The notes: generated by a model not told the origin, from the sequence alone. A stretch of DNA of 64,000 nt from DATEDA01 sp963820965 (GCA_963820965.1 CAWGCC010000031.1:124001-188000); one strand, 5' to 3'. Counted from the first letter of the stretch, positions 46,939 to 55,698 are shown. Numbers and translations: made by a program.

Positions 46939-47454
46939 ATGCTGTTAGGACTGGCCTTGTTCTATGTTGGCGCCGTACTGTGCTTGAACGGCCTCTGGTT
47001 GCTTGGTCGAATCGGCGATAACGAGATTGCGATCATCGATGTTTTCGTTGGCGGGATCACGTTGCTGATAGCCCTTTATCTCGCCTTCGCGCCGGGTGCT
47101 GATGCAGCGTCGATCAGGGGCGCCGCATTGACGCTGCTGTTCTCTTTCACCTATTTCTGGGTTGCGCTGAATCGGTACAACGGTGCCGATGGTCGTGGAT
47201 TGGGTTGGTTCTGCCTGTTCGTCGCGATCACCGCGATTCCGGTGACCATTCAAACGCTGCATGGCGCAACGTCGACATGGGGCGTGTGGTTTGGCCTCAG
47301 TTGGGGGGCGTGGGGAGTGCTGTGGTTCCTGTTCTGGGTGCTCTTGGTGCTGCAGAAACCGATCGCCAAGTTCGTGGGGGCGCTCACGGTCCTGCAAGGG
47401 ATTCTCACCGGCTGGCTGCCCGGGTACCTCCTACTCGAGGGCGTCTTGAAGTGA
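46939..47454 (+). CDS. AmiS/UreI-family amide/urea channel
   Basis: The product has 171 residues with six or seven hydrophobic helices, starting MLLGLALFYVGAVLCLNGLW. TYFWVALNRYNGADGRGLGW in the middle and LTGWLPGYLLLEG at the end match the AmiS/UreI family, inner-membrane channels for short amides or urea. GAGGAG precedes the ATG. It follows fmdA and would bring formamide or acetamide into the cell. Confidence 0.92.
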   Translation: MLLGLALFYVGAVLCLNGLWLLGRIGDNEIAIIDVFVGGITLLIALYLAFAPGADAASIRGAALTLLFSFTYFWVALNRYNGADGRGLGWFCLFVAITAIPVTIQTLHGATSTWGVWFGLSWGAWGVLWFLFWVLLVLQKPIAKFVGALTVLQGILTGWLPGYLLLEGVLK

Positions 47455-47502
47455 TCCGTTGCTTGGATTTCATTGTCAGTTGAGCGAGGGGAGGCCACTG
47501 TC

Positions 47503-47655
47503 ATGCCGCTGTATGACTACCGCTGCGTGAGTTGCGGGGATTTTCGAGAGATTCGACCAATGGCGGAATCAAGCACACCGCGGGTGTGCCCGGTCTGCGG
47601 CGCATCGTCTGAAAGGGTGATTGCGGCGCCGTTCCTTGCTGGCAAGGATTCATAG
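47503..47655 (+). CDS. fmdB: FmdB-family zinc-ribbon protein, short form
   Basis: The product has 50 residues. It begins PLYDYRCVSCGDF and has CPVCGASSERVI, so both CxxC pairs are intact, unlike the longer fmdB upstream. The start is set by GAGGGGAGG before the ATG. It closes the fmdB–fmdA–channel–fmdB run. Confidence 0.88.
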   Translation: MPLYDYRCVSCGDFREIRPMAESSTPRVCPVCGASSERVIAAPFLAGKDS

Positions 47656-47763
47656 CCGATGAGCCGGACCAGCGTTTCGCGAGCATGCGGACACGCTCAC
47701 GGCTGCTCGCATTCGCATCGTGCCTGACGCCAGTGGGGATGGAACGGTGGGTCCGTCGGCCTA

Positions 47764-48358
47764 GCGGCGGCTTTCCGCCGCCGCCCCGGCCGAAGCCGGC
47801 ATCGCGCGCGCGCACGATCGCCTGTGCACGGCTCTCCACCTCGAGCTTCGAGAAGATGCTGTTGATGTGGTTGCGGACGGTTTTTTCGGAGAGGAACAGC
47901 CGCTGCGCGGTCCTGCGGTTGTTGATGCCTTCGGCGATCAGGTCGAGGACCTCCTGCTCGCGCGCGGAGAGCCGGCCAAACGCGCCGGGCAATGCGCCCG
48001 GCGCGGGTCCGGACGCCGGCGCCTGAAGAAAGGCGCGCAGCTCGACAAGGAAACGGGCCCACGCCGGCTCGCCCTCGGTCAGGATGCGGCTGCAGCTCTC
48101 CAGCTGCACAAAACGCGCGCCCGGGATCAGGCCCGCCAGCTGTCGGCCCTCTTCGGATGGAACACGGAGTCATGGCGCGCGTGTATGACGAGCGTCGGGC
48201 AGGACACGTTCTGGGCGAGCATTCGAACGTCGATATCGAAGCTGGCGCTCAAGATCCGCGCCGCGTTCTCGGGAGACGCCGAGAGCCGCTGGAGCTCGTT
48301 GTAGGAACGGTGCTGTTCCGGCGTGCCTTCGGCGGGTCGTTGGGCCTCTCACAAATGA
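47764..48358 (-). pseudogene. Remnant of an α/β-hydrolase–LuxR fusion regulator
   Basis: On the minus strand the sequence reads a hydrolase tail (SYNELQRLSASPENAARIL, CPTLVIHARHDSVFHP), then, after a one-base loss near 48135, GLIPGARFVQLESCS and a LuxR helix-turn-helix (LSAREQEVLDLIAEGINNR). The first two-thirds of the hydrolase domain are missing at 48358, next to crcB. The normal C-terminus ends near 47780, where a GCGGCGG hairpin lies (47764-47781). It is a decayed gene inside the island. Confidence 0.7.
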
Positions 48359-48365
48359 GCTTCAC

Positions 48366-48746
48366 ATGAAATCAATCCTTCTCGTTGCCTTCGGCGGTGC
48401 ACTGGGCTCCGTAGCTCGCTACAAACTCTCTGGCTGGGTGCTTCATCAAACCGCGGAGTGGCGGTTCCCACTTGGCACCTTTGTCGTAAATATCATTGGC
48501 TGCCTCATCATCGGTGTATTGGCTGGCCTCGCAGTCAAGGATGACTTCTTCTCTGGCGACACCCGCGCTTTCCTTTTCACGGGCATCGTTGGCGGTTTCA
48601 CTACTTTCTCCGCATTTGGCCTCGAAACCTTCAATCTGCTACGCCGGGGCGAAATATTGGTGGCGGGAAGCTATGTCCTACTCAGCGTCCTCGTCGGCCT
48701 GTTTGTCTTGTGGCTTGGGTTCAGCGCAGTTCCACATAGGAGCTAG
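48366..48746 (+). CDS. crcB: Fluoride channel CrcB/Fluc
   Basis: The product has 126 residues with four helices. Family motifs are VAFGGALGSVARYKLSGW, GTFVVNIIGCLIIGVL, and the filter region GGFTTFSAFGLETFNLL. It exports fluoride from the cytosol as a dual-topology dimer. Base composition is clearly less G+C-rich than the flanking core genes, in line with transfer. I saw no crcB fluoride riboswitch upstream. Confidence 0.95.
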   Translation: MKSILLVAFGGALGSVARYKLSGWVLHQTAEWRFPLGTFVVNIIGCLIIGVLAGLAVKDDFFSGDTRAFLFTGIVGGFTTFSAFGLETFNLLRRGEILVAGSYVLLSVLVGLFVLWLGFSAVPHRS

Positions 48747-48827
48747 CGCGAGGCCCAACTCATCATTCCACGGACCTGCGCAAAAAGCCGCGCAGGCCGG
48801 TGAATTCAAACGGTTGAGCCTCACGCT

Positions 48828-49082
48828 ATGCCTGAGCCCGACCCCGCGATACCACCCTTCCGATGGGCCATTTTTGTTTGCGCGCCCATCTTCGCGCTCG
48901 CGGCCCTGTCGCTACACTTCGTGTTCTCGCCGTCGTCAGACGTACCCGCCTTGGTTTGCGGAGCCGCCGCAATATTGTTTCTCGCGGCATTCATGTTCGC
49001 GCCTACTCGCTTCTGCGAGCGGGTTGGGGAGGTGATTCTCTCGGTCTGGGAGGCTGTGTCGTGGGTATTGCTGTTCCGCTGA
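48828..49082 (+). CDS. Small two-helix membrane protein
   Basis: The product has 84 residues. Two hydrophobic segments (FRWAIFVCAPIFALAALSLH and ALVCGAAAILFLAAFMF) are followed by a short amphipathic end (VGEVILSVWEAVSWVLLF). No family recognised. It lies downstream of crcB on the same strand and its stop is 2 bp from the stop of the convergent urtA fragment. Coding is plausible but not certain. Confidence 0.5.
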   Translation: MPEPDPAIPPFRWAIFVCAPIFALAALSLHFVFSPSSDVPALVCGAAAILFLAAFMFAPTRFCERVGEVILSVWEAVSWVLLFR

Positions 49083-49084
49083 CT

Positions 49085-49249
49085 CTAGTCGGCTCGCGCT
49101 TTCAGCGCCGTCTCCGAGATCGCCATCGTCCCCGACAGCGAGTGGAGAACGCCGACCTTGATCGGCTCCTTCGATTGCGCACCGGCGGCGCCGGCGAATG
49201 CGCCCGCCGCCGCGGCGACGCTTACCTTGATGAACAGCCTTCTCGACAT
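49085..49249 (-). pseudogene. 5' fragment of a urea/amide ABC transporter receptor (UrtA/FmdD-like)
   Basis: MSRRLFIKVSVAAAAGAFAG, a Tat leader, is followed by KEPIKVGVLHSLSGTMAISE, the unmistakable start of the mature UrtA/AmiC-type receptor. After ETALKA the frame stops, about 350 residues too early. A normal ribosome binding site (GAGAGGGGG) remains. The cut probably marks a recombination edge of the accessory region. Confidence 0.8.
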
Positions 49250-49559
49250 GGCGATGCCCCCTCTCGTTCCGGTCCGGTCGGACCTCGTTGACAATCGAGA
49301 GAGCGCTTAGCACCTCGTGTGCCATGGTCGGCACGGCACGCTAAGTTGCTGTTTTGCGGATTGGAACGGGTGGGGTGAGGCATGCCATTCGACGGCGTCG
49401 CGAGTACGGCGCTCGTTTCTGCGCACCAATGCAGTGCGACTGCAACGTGATTGGTGCAACGGGAGATGCATCCAGGCAGCTCGTTCGCATCGAGCGAACG
49501 ATCCAGGACTCATCGACCCCGAGCGCGTTGAATCGAGTAAGTCGCGCCGCCAAGAGTCC
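49250..49559. other. Intergenic, no gene seen
   Basis: No convincing reading frame on either strand. The sequence has lower G+C than the core flanks and appears to be the outer margin of the accessory region. Confidence 0.5.
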
Positions 49560-49593
49560 AAAAACCAAACGGCCGGTCCGTCGGGACCGGCCA
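49560..49593 (-). terminator. Rho-independent terminator of the glycine-zipper gene
   Basis: On the minus strand GGCCGGTCC pairs with GGACCGGCC around a 4-base loop (49571-49592) and is followed by a T-rich run (GTTTGGTTTTTGG). It lies 25 bp past the stop at 49617. Confidence 0.8.
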
Positions 49594-49616
49594 TTCGTCG
49601 AATTCGCGAGCGCAGG

Positions 49617-50102
49617 TCAGTGCTTGTGCTTGCAGTGCCCGAGCGCTCGACCCTTGCCGGGGTTGTTGCGGTTGCAGCTCACGCCCGCCGGGCTGGCCTG
49701 CCCTCCGGGCATGGCCACCGATTGCGTGTTGGTCTGCGGCTTGCCGGAATCGGCGGTCATCGACCCGCCGACGACCGCACCCGCGGCACCGCCGACGCCG
49801 GCACCGATGATCGCGCCGTTGGCGCCACCGACTTCATTGCCGATCGCCGCGCCGGCGCCGCCACCGATCGCGCCGCCGATCGCCGCACCAGTCTTTGCCT
49901 TGCCGGTCGCGCCGACTGCCCCGCCTACCGCGCCGCCGGCCGCGCCGCCGACGATCGCGCCGGTGGAACCGCCGACATGGTTGCCGATCGCCGCCCCGCC
50001 CGCACCGCCAAGGGCGCCGCCGATGCCGGTGCTGAGGTCGTTCGCCTGGGCCGACATGGCCGCCGCCATCGCGGCGGCGAAAAGAGCTATCTTGACTTTC
50101 AT
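49617..50102 (-). CDS. Exported glycine-zipper protein
   Basis: The product has 161 residues. The signal peptide (FAAAMAAAMSAQA) is followed by about 90 residues of repeated GGAxGAAIG-type units (for example GGAGGAAIGNHVGGSTGAIV), i.e. glycine-zipper helices, and a tail with NRNNPGKGRALGHCKHKH. Similar proteins insert in or associate with the envelope; function unknown. The clear terminator downstream supports an independent transcript. Confidence 0.8.
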   Translation of the reverse strand: MKVKIALFAAAMAAAMSAQANDLSTGIGGALGGAGGAAIGNHVGGSTGAIVGGAAGGAVGGAVGATGKAKTGAAIGGAIGGGAGAAIGNEVGGANGAIIGAGVGGAAGAVVGGSMTADSGKPQTNTQSVAMPGGQASPAGVSCNRNNPGKGRALGHCKHKH

Positions 50103-50696
50103 CTTTCGACACCCCCGTTCCGTTACTGGTGGGGGGAGTGTTGCCGGTCGACCCGCATGGCGCGAGGGCGTCGGACGCACCGGCGTGTCCGAAATCACGC
50201 GCGGAAGGGTGGGTGCGTGGAGCGCGTGACGGCGTTCACGGCCATGACGTTGTTGTAAGAACGACGCTCCCCGCGCCCGTACCTCCGGCCAGGGCGGCCG
50301 GCCCTCTCGACGCTGCGACGAATGCCCGCCTCCTCCGCCCGCCGCGCGTCCCGGTGCCACGGCGGCCCGGGGCCGTCCAGCCCTGGCACACAACATCGAC
50401 ATCGCCTGCGCACCACGCCGAGGCGTGTTCGCCGCTTTGCGCACTACGAGCTTGCGCGCGCGCCTTGCTAGCCGGGGCGGGCACCGGCGCTACGCGTGGC
50501 ACGTGCGTTGCTAACGGGCACGCACACAACGCGAACACTGAGTCGAGGACATCCAATGAGACGCTGCGACGACCGCAGCTCGAGAGGGGCTGCACGCCGA
50601 TCGGTCGCGGTGCGAGGCGCGTGGTCCCGTGCGTGAAACGAGATCCACCTGGCGCTGTTGCGGCCTCTCGAACGCCGGCGCACGGGCAGCGCGATC
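50103..50696. other. Intergenic region between divergent genes, no gene seen
   Basis: This 594-bp gap separates the glycine-zipper gene from ybiB. Both are transcribed away from it, so it must hold two promoters. I saw no reliable coding frame, RNA gene or repeat; the open frames inside are short and lack family features. Confidence 0.5.
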
Positions 50697-51689
50697 GTGA
50701 GCTACGCCGCGATGATCAAGACGCTCGCATGCCGCGTCGACGCGAACGATCTCGCACCGGAGGATGCCGCCCTGCTCTTCGGCGCGATCCTCGACGGCGG
50801 CGTGCCCGAGCTGGAACTGGGCGCGCTCCTCGTCGCGCTGCAGATGAAAGGCGAGTCGCCGGGCGAGTTGCTCGGCGCTTATGAGGCGCTCGCGGCGCGC
50901 GTGCACCAGCTCCAGCCGCCGCTGGCGGACGCGCGGACGGTCGTCATCGGCACCGGCGAAGGCACGCGCAGCCAGCCGAACCTGACGCCGCTCGTCGCGC
51001 TCGTGCTGCGGCGGATGGGTGTGCCGGTGCTGGTCCATGGCACGCTCGAAGGTCACGGGCGCGTCGCGGCTGCGTACATCCTCCGGGAACTGGGCCTCCT
51101 GCCGTGCGCCACGCTCGCGCAGGCGCAGGCCGCGCTCGATCGCGACAAGATCGCGTTCGTGCCGACGGCCGTGTTCGCACCCGGGCTGGCCGCGCTGCAG
51201 GCGTTGCGTAGCCGCCTTGGCGTCCCGAACACCGGACACCTTCTCGCGCGTCTGGTCGACCCGCTGCCCGGCGCGAGCTTGCGGCTCGTGGGCGTCTCGG
51301 ATCCGGCCAGGCTCGCGCGCATGCGCGAGCTGCTGCTCGGCACCGGCGAGCGCGCGATCGTGCTCAGCGGCACCGACGACGAACCGTTCGCCGATCCGCG
51401 CCAGCGGCCGCAGCTCGAGCTTGTCGACGACGGTGCGGGCACGGTGCTGTTCGGCGAGGAGCGCGCCCCGGTCGACGCGCTGGCCAAGGCACCGGAGGCG
51501 CGCGGCGCAAAGGCGACCGCAAGGTACATCCGCAGGATCATCGAAGGCGCGAGCCCGCTGCCGATGCCGATCGTGAACGAGGTCGCGTGCTGCCTGTACG
51601 GCGCCGGCCTGACGGCCGATCTGAACCAGGCGAAGGCGATTGTGGCGGTGGAAACGCACACGAGAACCGGACGGCCCGTGGCCGCCTAG
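50697..51689 (+). CDS. ybiB: YbiB-family protein (TrpD-like fold)
   Basis: The product has 330 residues. It resembles YbiB, a nucleic-acid-binding relative of anthranilate phosphoribosyltransferase. It has the helical N-domain DLAPEDAALLFGAILDGGVP, ELELGALLVALQMKGES and the loop GTGEGTRSQPNLTPL in place of the PRPP loop. I set the start at the GTG (50697) because VSYAAMIKTL lines up with the usual family start; MIKTLAC at 50712 is the alternative. It is not a tryptophan enzyme. Confidence 0.85.
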   Translation: MSYAAMIKTLACRVDANDLAPEDAALLFGAILDGGVPELELGALLVALQMKGESPGELLGAYEALAARVHQLQPPLADARTVVIGTGEGTRSQPNLTPLVALVLRRMGVPVLVHGTLEGHGRVAAAYILRELGLLPCATLAQAQAALDRDKIAFVPTAVFAPGLAALQALRSRLGVPNTGHLLARLVDPLPGASLRLVGVSDPARLARMRELLLGTGERAIVLSGTDDEPFADPRQRPQLELVDDGAGTVLFGEERAPVDALAKAPEARGAKATARYIRRIIEGASPLPMPIVNEVACCLYGAGLTADLNQAKAIVAVETHTRTGRPVAA

Positions 51690-51702
51690 CGGCCACGGGC
51701 CG
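51672..51702. terminator. Strong hairpin between ybiB and rnpB, probably bidirectional
   Basis: CGGCCCGTGGCCGC (51672-51685) and GCGGCCACGGGCCG (51689-51702) are perfect 14-bp arms with a 3-base loop. The ybiB stop lies at the loop. Neither side has a long T-run, so efficiency is uncertain, but its place between two convergent ends fits a shared terminator. Confidence 0.6.
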
Positions 51703-51711
51703 GAGAACCTT

Positions 51712-52165
51712 GCGAAGCCGACCTGTAAGCCGGGTTCTGTCAGGACGACGCGCGAGCACCGTCCCGGACGGTCATTCATCTGGGCCGCGGGTTACCCCGC
51801 GGCTCTAGCCACCTACCCGCAGGCTTGGACGGGCCGCCCTTCAGCGCCGACCGCGACCGATTGTTCGCCACGGGGGCGATCGGGGTCGCGACCGACGCAA
51901 CGCTTGCCTATTCGGTGTTGCTCCGGGTGGGGTTTGCCGTGCCGGCCGTGTCGCCACGTCCGCGGTGAGCTCTTACCTCGCCGTTTCACCCTTACCTGAT
52001 CCCGATCATCGGTTTGCACCGACGACCGGGCCATCGGCGGTCTGCTCTCTGTTGCACTTTCCGTCGCCTCGCGGCGCCTGGGCGTTACCCAGCACCCTGC
52101 CCTGCGGAGTCCGGACTTTCCTCTACGGTGCCGGAGCACCGCAGCGACCGCCCGGCCGACTTCGC
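51712..52165 (-). ncRNA. rnpB: RNase P RNA, class A
   Basis: The ends form P1: GCGAAGTCGGC at the 5' end (52165-52155) pairs over 11 bp with GTCGGCTTCGC at the 3' end (51722-51712). The conserved GAGGAAAGTCCGG, the ACAGAGAGCAGACC segment and the 3' GGCTTACAGGTCGGC are all present on the minus strand. Length is about 454 nt. It is the catalytic RNA that matures tRNA 5' ends. Confidence 0.95.
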
Positions 52166-52275
52166 AAGACGAATGATACTGTCCGCAGCCGAAAGTTCCC
52201 CCGCACTGCGGCTTGATTTCCGCCCCCGTCAGGCCTAGAACGAAAGCGGGGAGGCATGACCCGAAGGAGAGCCGC

Positions 52276-52788
52276 ATGCGACGCAGACTCTATTTCCTGC
52301 TCCCGGATGTCGCGAGCGCGCGGCATACCGTCGACGATCTTCTGCTCGCGAAGATCGAGGATCGGCACATGCACGTCCTTGCACGTCGCGGCGCCGACCT
52401 TGGCGACCTGCACGAGGCGAGCGCGCTCCAGAAGACAGATCTCGTGCACGGCGCGGAAGTCGGACTGGTGACCGGCGGCGTCGGCGGGCTGCTGCTCGGT
52501 CTGTTTGTCGTGCTCACCCCGCCCGAGGGTCTGACGCTCGAGCTCGCGACGGTGCTTGCGACGACACTCGGCGGCGCCCTGCTCGGCGCCTGGGTGGCGA
52601 GCCTGGTGGGCGCGTCGGTTCCCAACTCGCGCCTCAAGCAATACGAGCGCGACATCGAGGCGGGGCGCGTTCTGCTCATGGTCGACGTGCGTCCGTCGCG
52701 GATCGAAGAGGTCCGGGAGCTCGTGCACAAGCGCCACCCGGAGGCGAGCGGCGGCTCGATGGAGCCGACCATGCCGGCATTCCCATAG
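52276..52788 (+). CDS. DUF1269-like membrane protein
   Basis: The product has 170 residues. A soluble N-terminal part (RRRLYFLLPDVASARHTVDD, then HVLARRG) is followed by two hydrophobic glycine-rich helices (VGLVTGGVGGLLLGLFVVL and LATTLGGALLGAWVASLVGA) and a short C-terminal domain. This arrangement is seen in DUF1269/general stress membrane proteins. AAGGAGA precedes the ATG. A terminator follows. Function unknown. Confidence 0.75.
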   Translation: MRRRLYFLLPDVASARHTVDDLLLAKIEDRHMHVLARRGADLGDLHEASALQKTDLVHGAEVGLVTGGVGGLLLGLFVVLTPPEGLTLELATVLATTLGGALLGAWVASLVGASVPNSRLKQYERDIEAGRVLLMVDVRPSRIEEVRELVHKRHPEASGGSMEPTMPAFP

Positions 52789-52871
52789 CGATTCTGCCGC
52801 CGGAGCACATGCTCCGGCATCCACGCCGCTACTGGCGGCGCGCAGGGCGCCAGGCTTGCCCAGGCGCTCGA

Positions 52872-52899
52872 GGGCCCGGCGATGTCGGGCCCTTTTCTT
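52872..52899 (+). terminator. Rho-independent terminator
   Basis: GGGCCCG (52872-52878) pairs with CGGGCCC (52886-52892) and is followed directly by TTTTCTT. It ends the transcript of the DUF1269-like gene. Confidence 0.85.
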
Positions 52900-52940
52900 C
52901 GTGCGGGCAGCGGAGGAGATTCGCCCTGTTTATCCGCCGC

Positions 52941-53747
52941 TCAGCGCGATCGCCCGGGGCGGAACACCGCGAGGTCGTCGTAGAACGCCGGGTCTTCATT
53001 CGCGGGTGTCCAGCCGGGAATGCCGAGAGCCGGCAGCGGATGGAGCGCGCGCGTGGAGGCGAGCGACTCGGCGCGCGCGAAATGCGCCGCGGCCTGCGTG
53101 TCGAGTCGTTCGACCAGCGCCGGATCTCCCAGGGACTCGGCCGCCACGTCGATCACGAGCGCCTTCGCGGTGACGCTCTTGAACGGCGCGAGCGCCCGCT
53201 CGAGGATCGCGTGGCCGAACACGCAGAACCGCATCGATCGCGCGACCTCGGCGCGATGCTCCCAGAAAAGCGTCCGCCACCGGAACGCCCCGAGCAGCCG
53301 CCCGAGCATCGGGTCGGCGCACGCGATGAGGATCCCGCCTTCGTCGAAGAGCGTGAGCACGTCGCGAGCGGTGCCGCGCGCAGGCCCGTCGCCGCGCCGC
53401 GCGAGCTCGTCGCAATGCAGCCGGTTCAGGAGCCCCTTCGTGCGCGGGAACGCGAGCCACGCGAGCGCGTTGAAGAGGTCGTGCCAGCTCTCCGCCCGCG
53501 TCTCGACCTCGCCCGTCCGGAAGATCCGTTCCTCGTAGCGCCGCGCCGGCGCGCGCGGCCCCGCCGCCGGGGGAACGAACGCGAGCGGCGCGTCGCCGCC
53601 GCTCCGCACGTCGCGCTCGCGCGCGAGCGTGTTCAGGTCATGGGGTTCGGGGAAGCGCTCGGCCGGCAGCCGCTCGAGGAGGCCCCGCACCGAGGCGAAC
53701 CACGGCGAGCGGGCGAGCCCGTCGCGGTCCCAGGGAGGCGTCGTCAC
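52941..53747 (-). CDS. DUF3025-family protein
   Basis: The product has 268 residues. It contains YEERIFRTGEVETR and SWHDLFNALAWLAFPRTKGL followed by LNRLHCDEL, the signature of DUF3025 proteins in betaproteobacteria. No function is known. The GTG start is one base after the pyrC stop, so it is cotranscribed with pyrC. Confidence 0.88.
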   Translation of the reverse strand: MTTPPWDRDGLARSPWFASVRGLLERLPAERFPEPHDLNTLARERDVRSGGDAPLAFVPPAAGPRAPARRYEERIFRTGEVETRAESWHDLFNALAWLAFPRTKGLLNRLHCDELARRGDGPARGTARDVLTLFDEGGILIACADPMLGRLLGAFRWRTLFWEHRAEVARSMRFCVFGHAILERALAPFKSVTAKALVIDVAAESLGDPALVERLDTQAAAHFARAESLASTRALHPLPALGIPGWTPANEDPAFYDDLAVFRPGRSR

Positions 53748-53748
53748 G

Positions 53749-54792
53749 TCAACGGAGGACCCGCCACGCGAGCTTCTCGCCGGCACGCAAGGGCACCAGC
53801 GTCGATTCGCCGAAGGCGAGTTCGCCCGGCGCCTCCCATTGTTCGCGCGCAAGCGTGACGCGCGATGCGTTCCGCGGCAGCCGGTAGAAATCCGGTCCGT
53901 TGAAGCTTGCGAACGCCTCGAGCCGGTCGAGCGCACCGGCCCGGTCGAACGCTTCGGCGTAGAGCTCGAGCGCCGCGTGCGCCGTGAAGCAGCCGGCGCA
54001 GCCGCAGGCCGACTCCTTCTCGCCGCGGGAATGCGGCGCGCTGTCGGTGCCGAGGAAGAACTTTGGGCTCCGGCCCGTCGCAGCGCGCACGAGCGCCTCG
54101 CGGTGCGCCTCGCGCTTGAGCACCGGCAGGCAATAGAAGTGCGGCCGGATGCCGCCGCGAAAGATCGCGTTGCGATTGTAGAGCAGGTGATGGGCGGTGA
54201 TCGTCGCCGCCACGTTCGGACCCGCCGATGCGACGTACTCCGTCGCGTCGCGCGTCGTGACGTGCTCGAACACGATGCGCAGTCCGGGAAAACGCCAGGT
54301 GATCGCCGCGAGAACGGTGTCGATGAAGACACGCTCGCGGTCGAAGACATCGATGTCCGGATCGGTGACCTCGCCGTGAACGAGCAGCGGAACATCGTGG
54401 CGCGCCATCGCCTCGAGCGCTGGAAATGCGCGCTCCAGACGCGAAACGCCCGCGTCCGAGTTGGTCGTCGCGCCCGCGGGGTAGTACTTCACCGCGTGCA
54501 CGAATCCGCTCGCCTTCGCCCGCGCGATCTCGGTGCTCGCGGTGTTGTCGGTGAGATAGAGGGTCATGAGCGGCTCGAACTCGCCCCCTGCGCCGGCGCG
54601 CGCGAGCGCAGCGAGGATCCGCTCGCGATAGGCGCGCGCCGCATCGACCGTCGTGATCGGGGGCTTGAGGTTCGGCATCGCGACCGCGCGCGCGAACTGC
54701 CGGGCCGTGAACGCGACGACGCTCTCGAGCGCGACCCCGTCGCGCAGGTGAAGGTGCCAGTCGTCGGGCCGGGTGATGGTGAGCTCGTCCAT
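53749..54792 (-). CDS. pyrC: Dihydroorotase, PyrC type
   Basis: The product has 347 residues, the usual PyrC length. Zinc ligands are visible: DWHLHLRDG near 12-18, the carboxylated lysine in HAVKYYPAGATTNSDAGV, histidines in LLVHGEV and VFEHVTT, and the aspartate in LGTDSAPH. It makes dihydroorotate in pyrimidine synthesis. It lies 9 bp downstream of rsmI. Confidence 0.96.
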   Translation of the reverse strand: MDELTITRPDDWHLHLRDGVALESVVAFTARQFARAVAMPNLKPPITTVDAARAYRERILAALARAGAGGEFEPLMTLYLTDNTASTEIARAKASGFVHAVKYYPAGATTNSDAGVSRLERAFPALEAMARHDVPLLVHGEVTDPDIDVFDRERVFIDTVLAAITWRFPGLRIVFEHVTTRDATEYVASAGPNVAATITAHHLLYNRNAIFRGGIRPHFYCLPVLKREAHREALVRAATGRSPKFFLGTDSAPHSRGEKESACGCAGCFTAHAALELYAEAFDRAGALDRLEAFASFNGPDFYRLPRNASRVTLAREQWEAPGELAFGESTLVPLRAGEKLAWRVLR

Positions 54793-54801
54793 GTCCGAAG
54801 T

Positions 54802-55698
54802 CTATGCCTTGCGCCCCTTGCGTTCTCCGCGCCGTTCCGGAGGATTCTTCGTGAGCACCAGCGCCCGCTCGTAGAGCGAGTTCCGCGCGGCGCCGGTGAT
54901 CGCCGTAGCGAGCCGGACCGCCGCCTTCACGGGTAGCTCCTCGAGCAGCAGGCCAAGGACGCGCTCGTCGTCCGCGCCGTGCGGCCCCCGTTCCGCCGAC
55001 GCGCCCGACACGATGACGACGAGCTCGCCGCGCGTCCGGTCCGGATCGGCTTCGAGCCAGGCGCGCGCCTCGCCGAGCAGACAGACGTGCACGCTCTCGA
55101 ACACCTTGGTCAGCTCGCGCGCGATCACGACGGTGCGTTCGTCCCCGAGCACCGTCGCAAGGTCGCCGACGCATTGCAGGATGCGATGCGGCGCTTCGTA
55201 GAAGACGAGCGCATGCGGAAACTGACGCCAGGCTTCGAGCGCCTTCCGACGCGCCGCGGGTTTGGGTGGCAGGAATCCGGCGAACGCGAACGGTCCCGAC
55301 AACCCGGCCACCGACAGCGCAGCGACCGCCGCATTCGGCCCGGGGATCGGGACCACCCGAAAGCCCGCTTCGCGCGCCGCCGCCACCGTGTACGCCCCGG
55401 GATCCGATATCCCGGGTGTACCGGCGTCGGTCACGAGCGCGACGACACGGCCTTCCTCGAGATGCCGCACCACCTCGCGCGCTGCCGCGCGTTCGTTGTG
55501 CTGGTGGAGGGCGGCGAGCTTGGTCGCAATGCCGTGGTGGGCGAGCAACGTGCGCGTGTGGCGCGTATCCTCGGCAAACACGACGTCGACCGCGCCGAGC
55601 GTCGCGATCGCGCGGGCGCTGAGGTCGCCGAGATTACCGATCGGCGTGGCCACCACATATAATCTGCCGCGCTCCTCGTCCTCATGTCTTCCTGCCAT
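54802..55698 (-). CDS. rsmI: 16S rRNA (cytidine-1402 2'-O) methyltransferase
   Basis: The product has 298 residues. LYVVATPIGNLGDLSARA at the start, EDTRHTRTLLAHHGI, LVTDAGTPGISDPGA and PIPGPNAAVAALSVAG are RsmI motifs. The start at 55698 overlaps the start of the divergent lpoA-like gene by 15 bp; no later start keeps the N-terminal strand. The rsmI/lpoA head-to-head arrangement is conserved in proteobacteria. Confidence 0.95.
   Translation of the reverse strand: MAGRHEDEERGRLYVVATPIGNLGDLSARAIATLGAVDVVFAEDTRHTRTLLAHHGIATKLAALHQHNERAAAREVVRHLEEGRVVALVTDAGTPGISDPGAYTVAAAREAGFRVVPIPGPNAAVAALSVAGLSGPFAFAGFLPPKPAARRKALEAWRQFPHALVFYEAPHRILQCVGDLATVLGDERTVVIARELTKVFESVHVCLLGEARAWLEADPDRTRGELVVIVSGASAERGPHGADDERVLGLLLEELPVKAAVRLATAITGAARNSLYERALVLTKNPPERRGERKGRKA

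Noticed and set aside
48110..48365. Fluoride riboswitch upstream of crcB
   Set aside because: The region is the remnant of the hydrolase–LuxR gene, and the riboswitch consensus was not seen.
51813..52277. Protein-coding frames overlapping 51.8-52.3 kb
   Set aside because: They lie on RNase P RNA, whose conserved segments and P1 helix explain the sequence.
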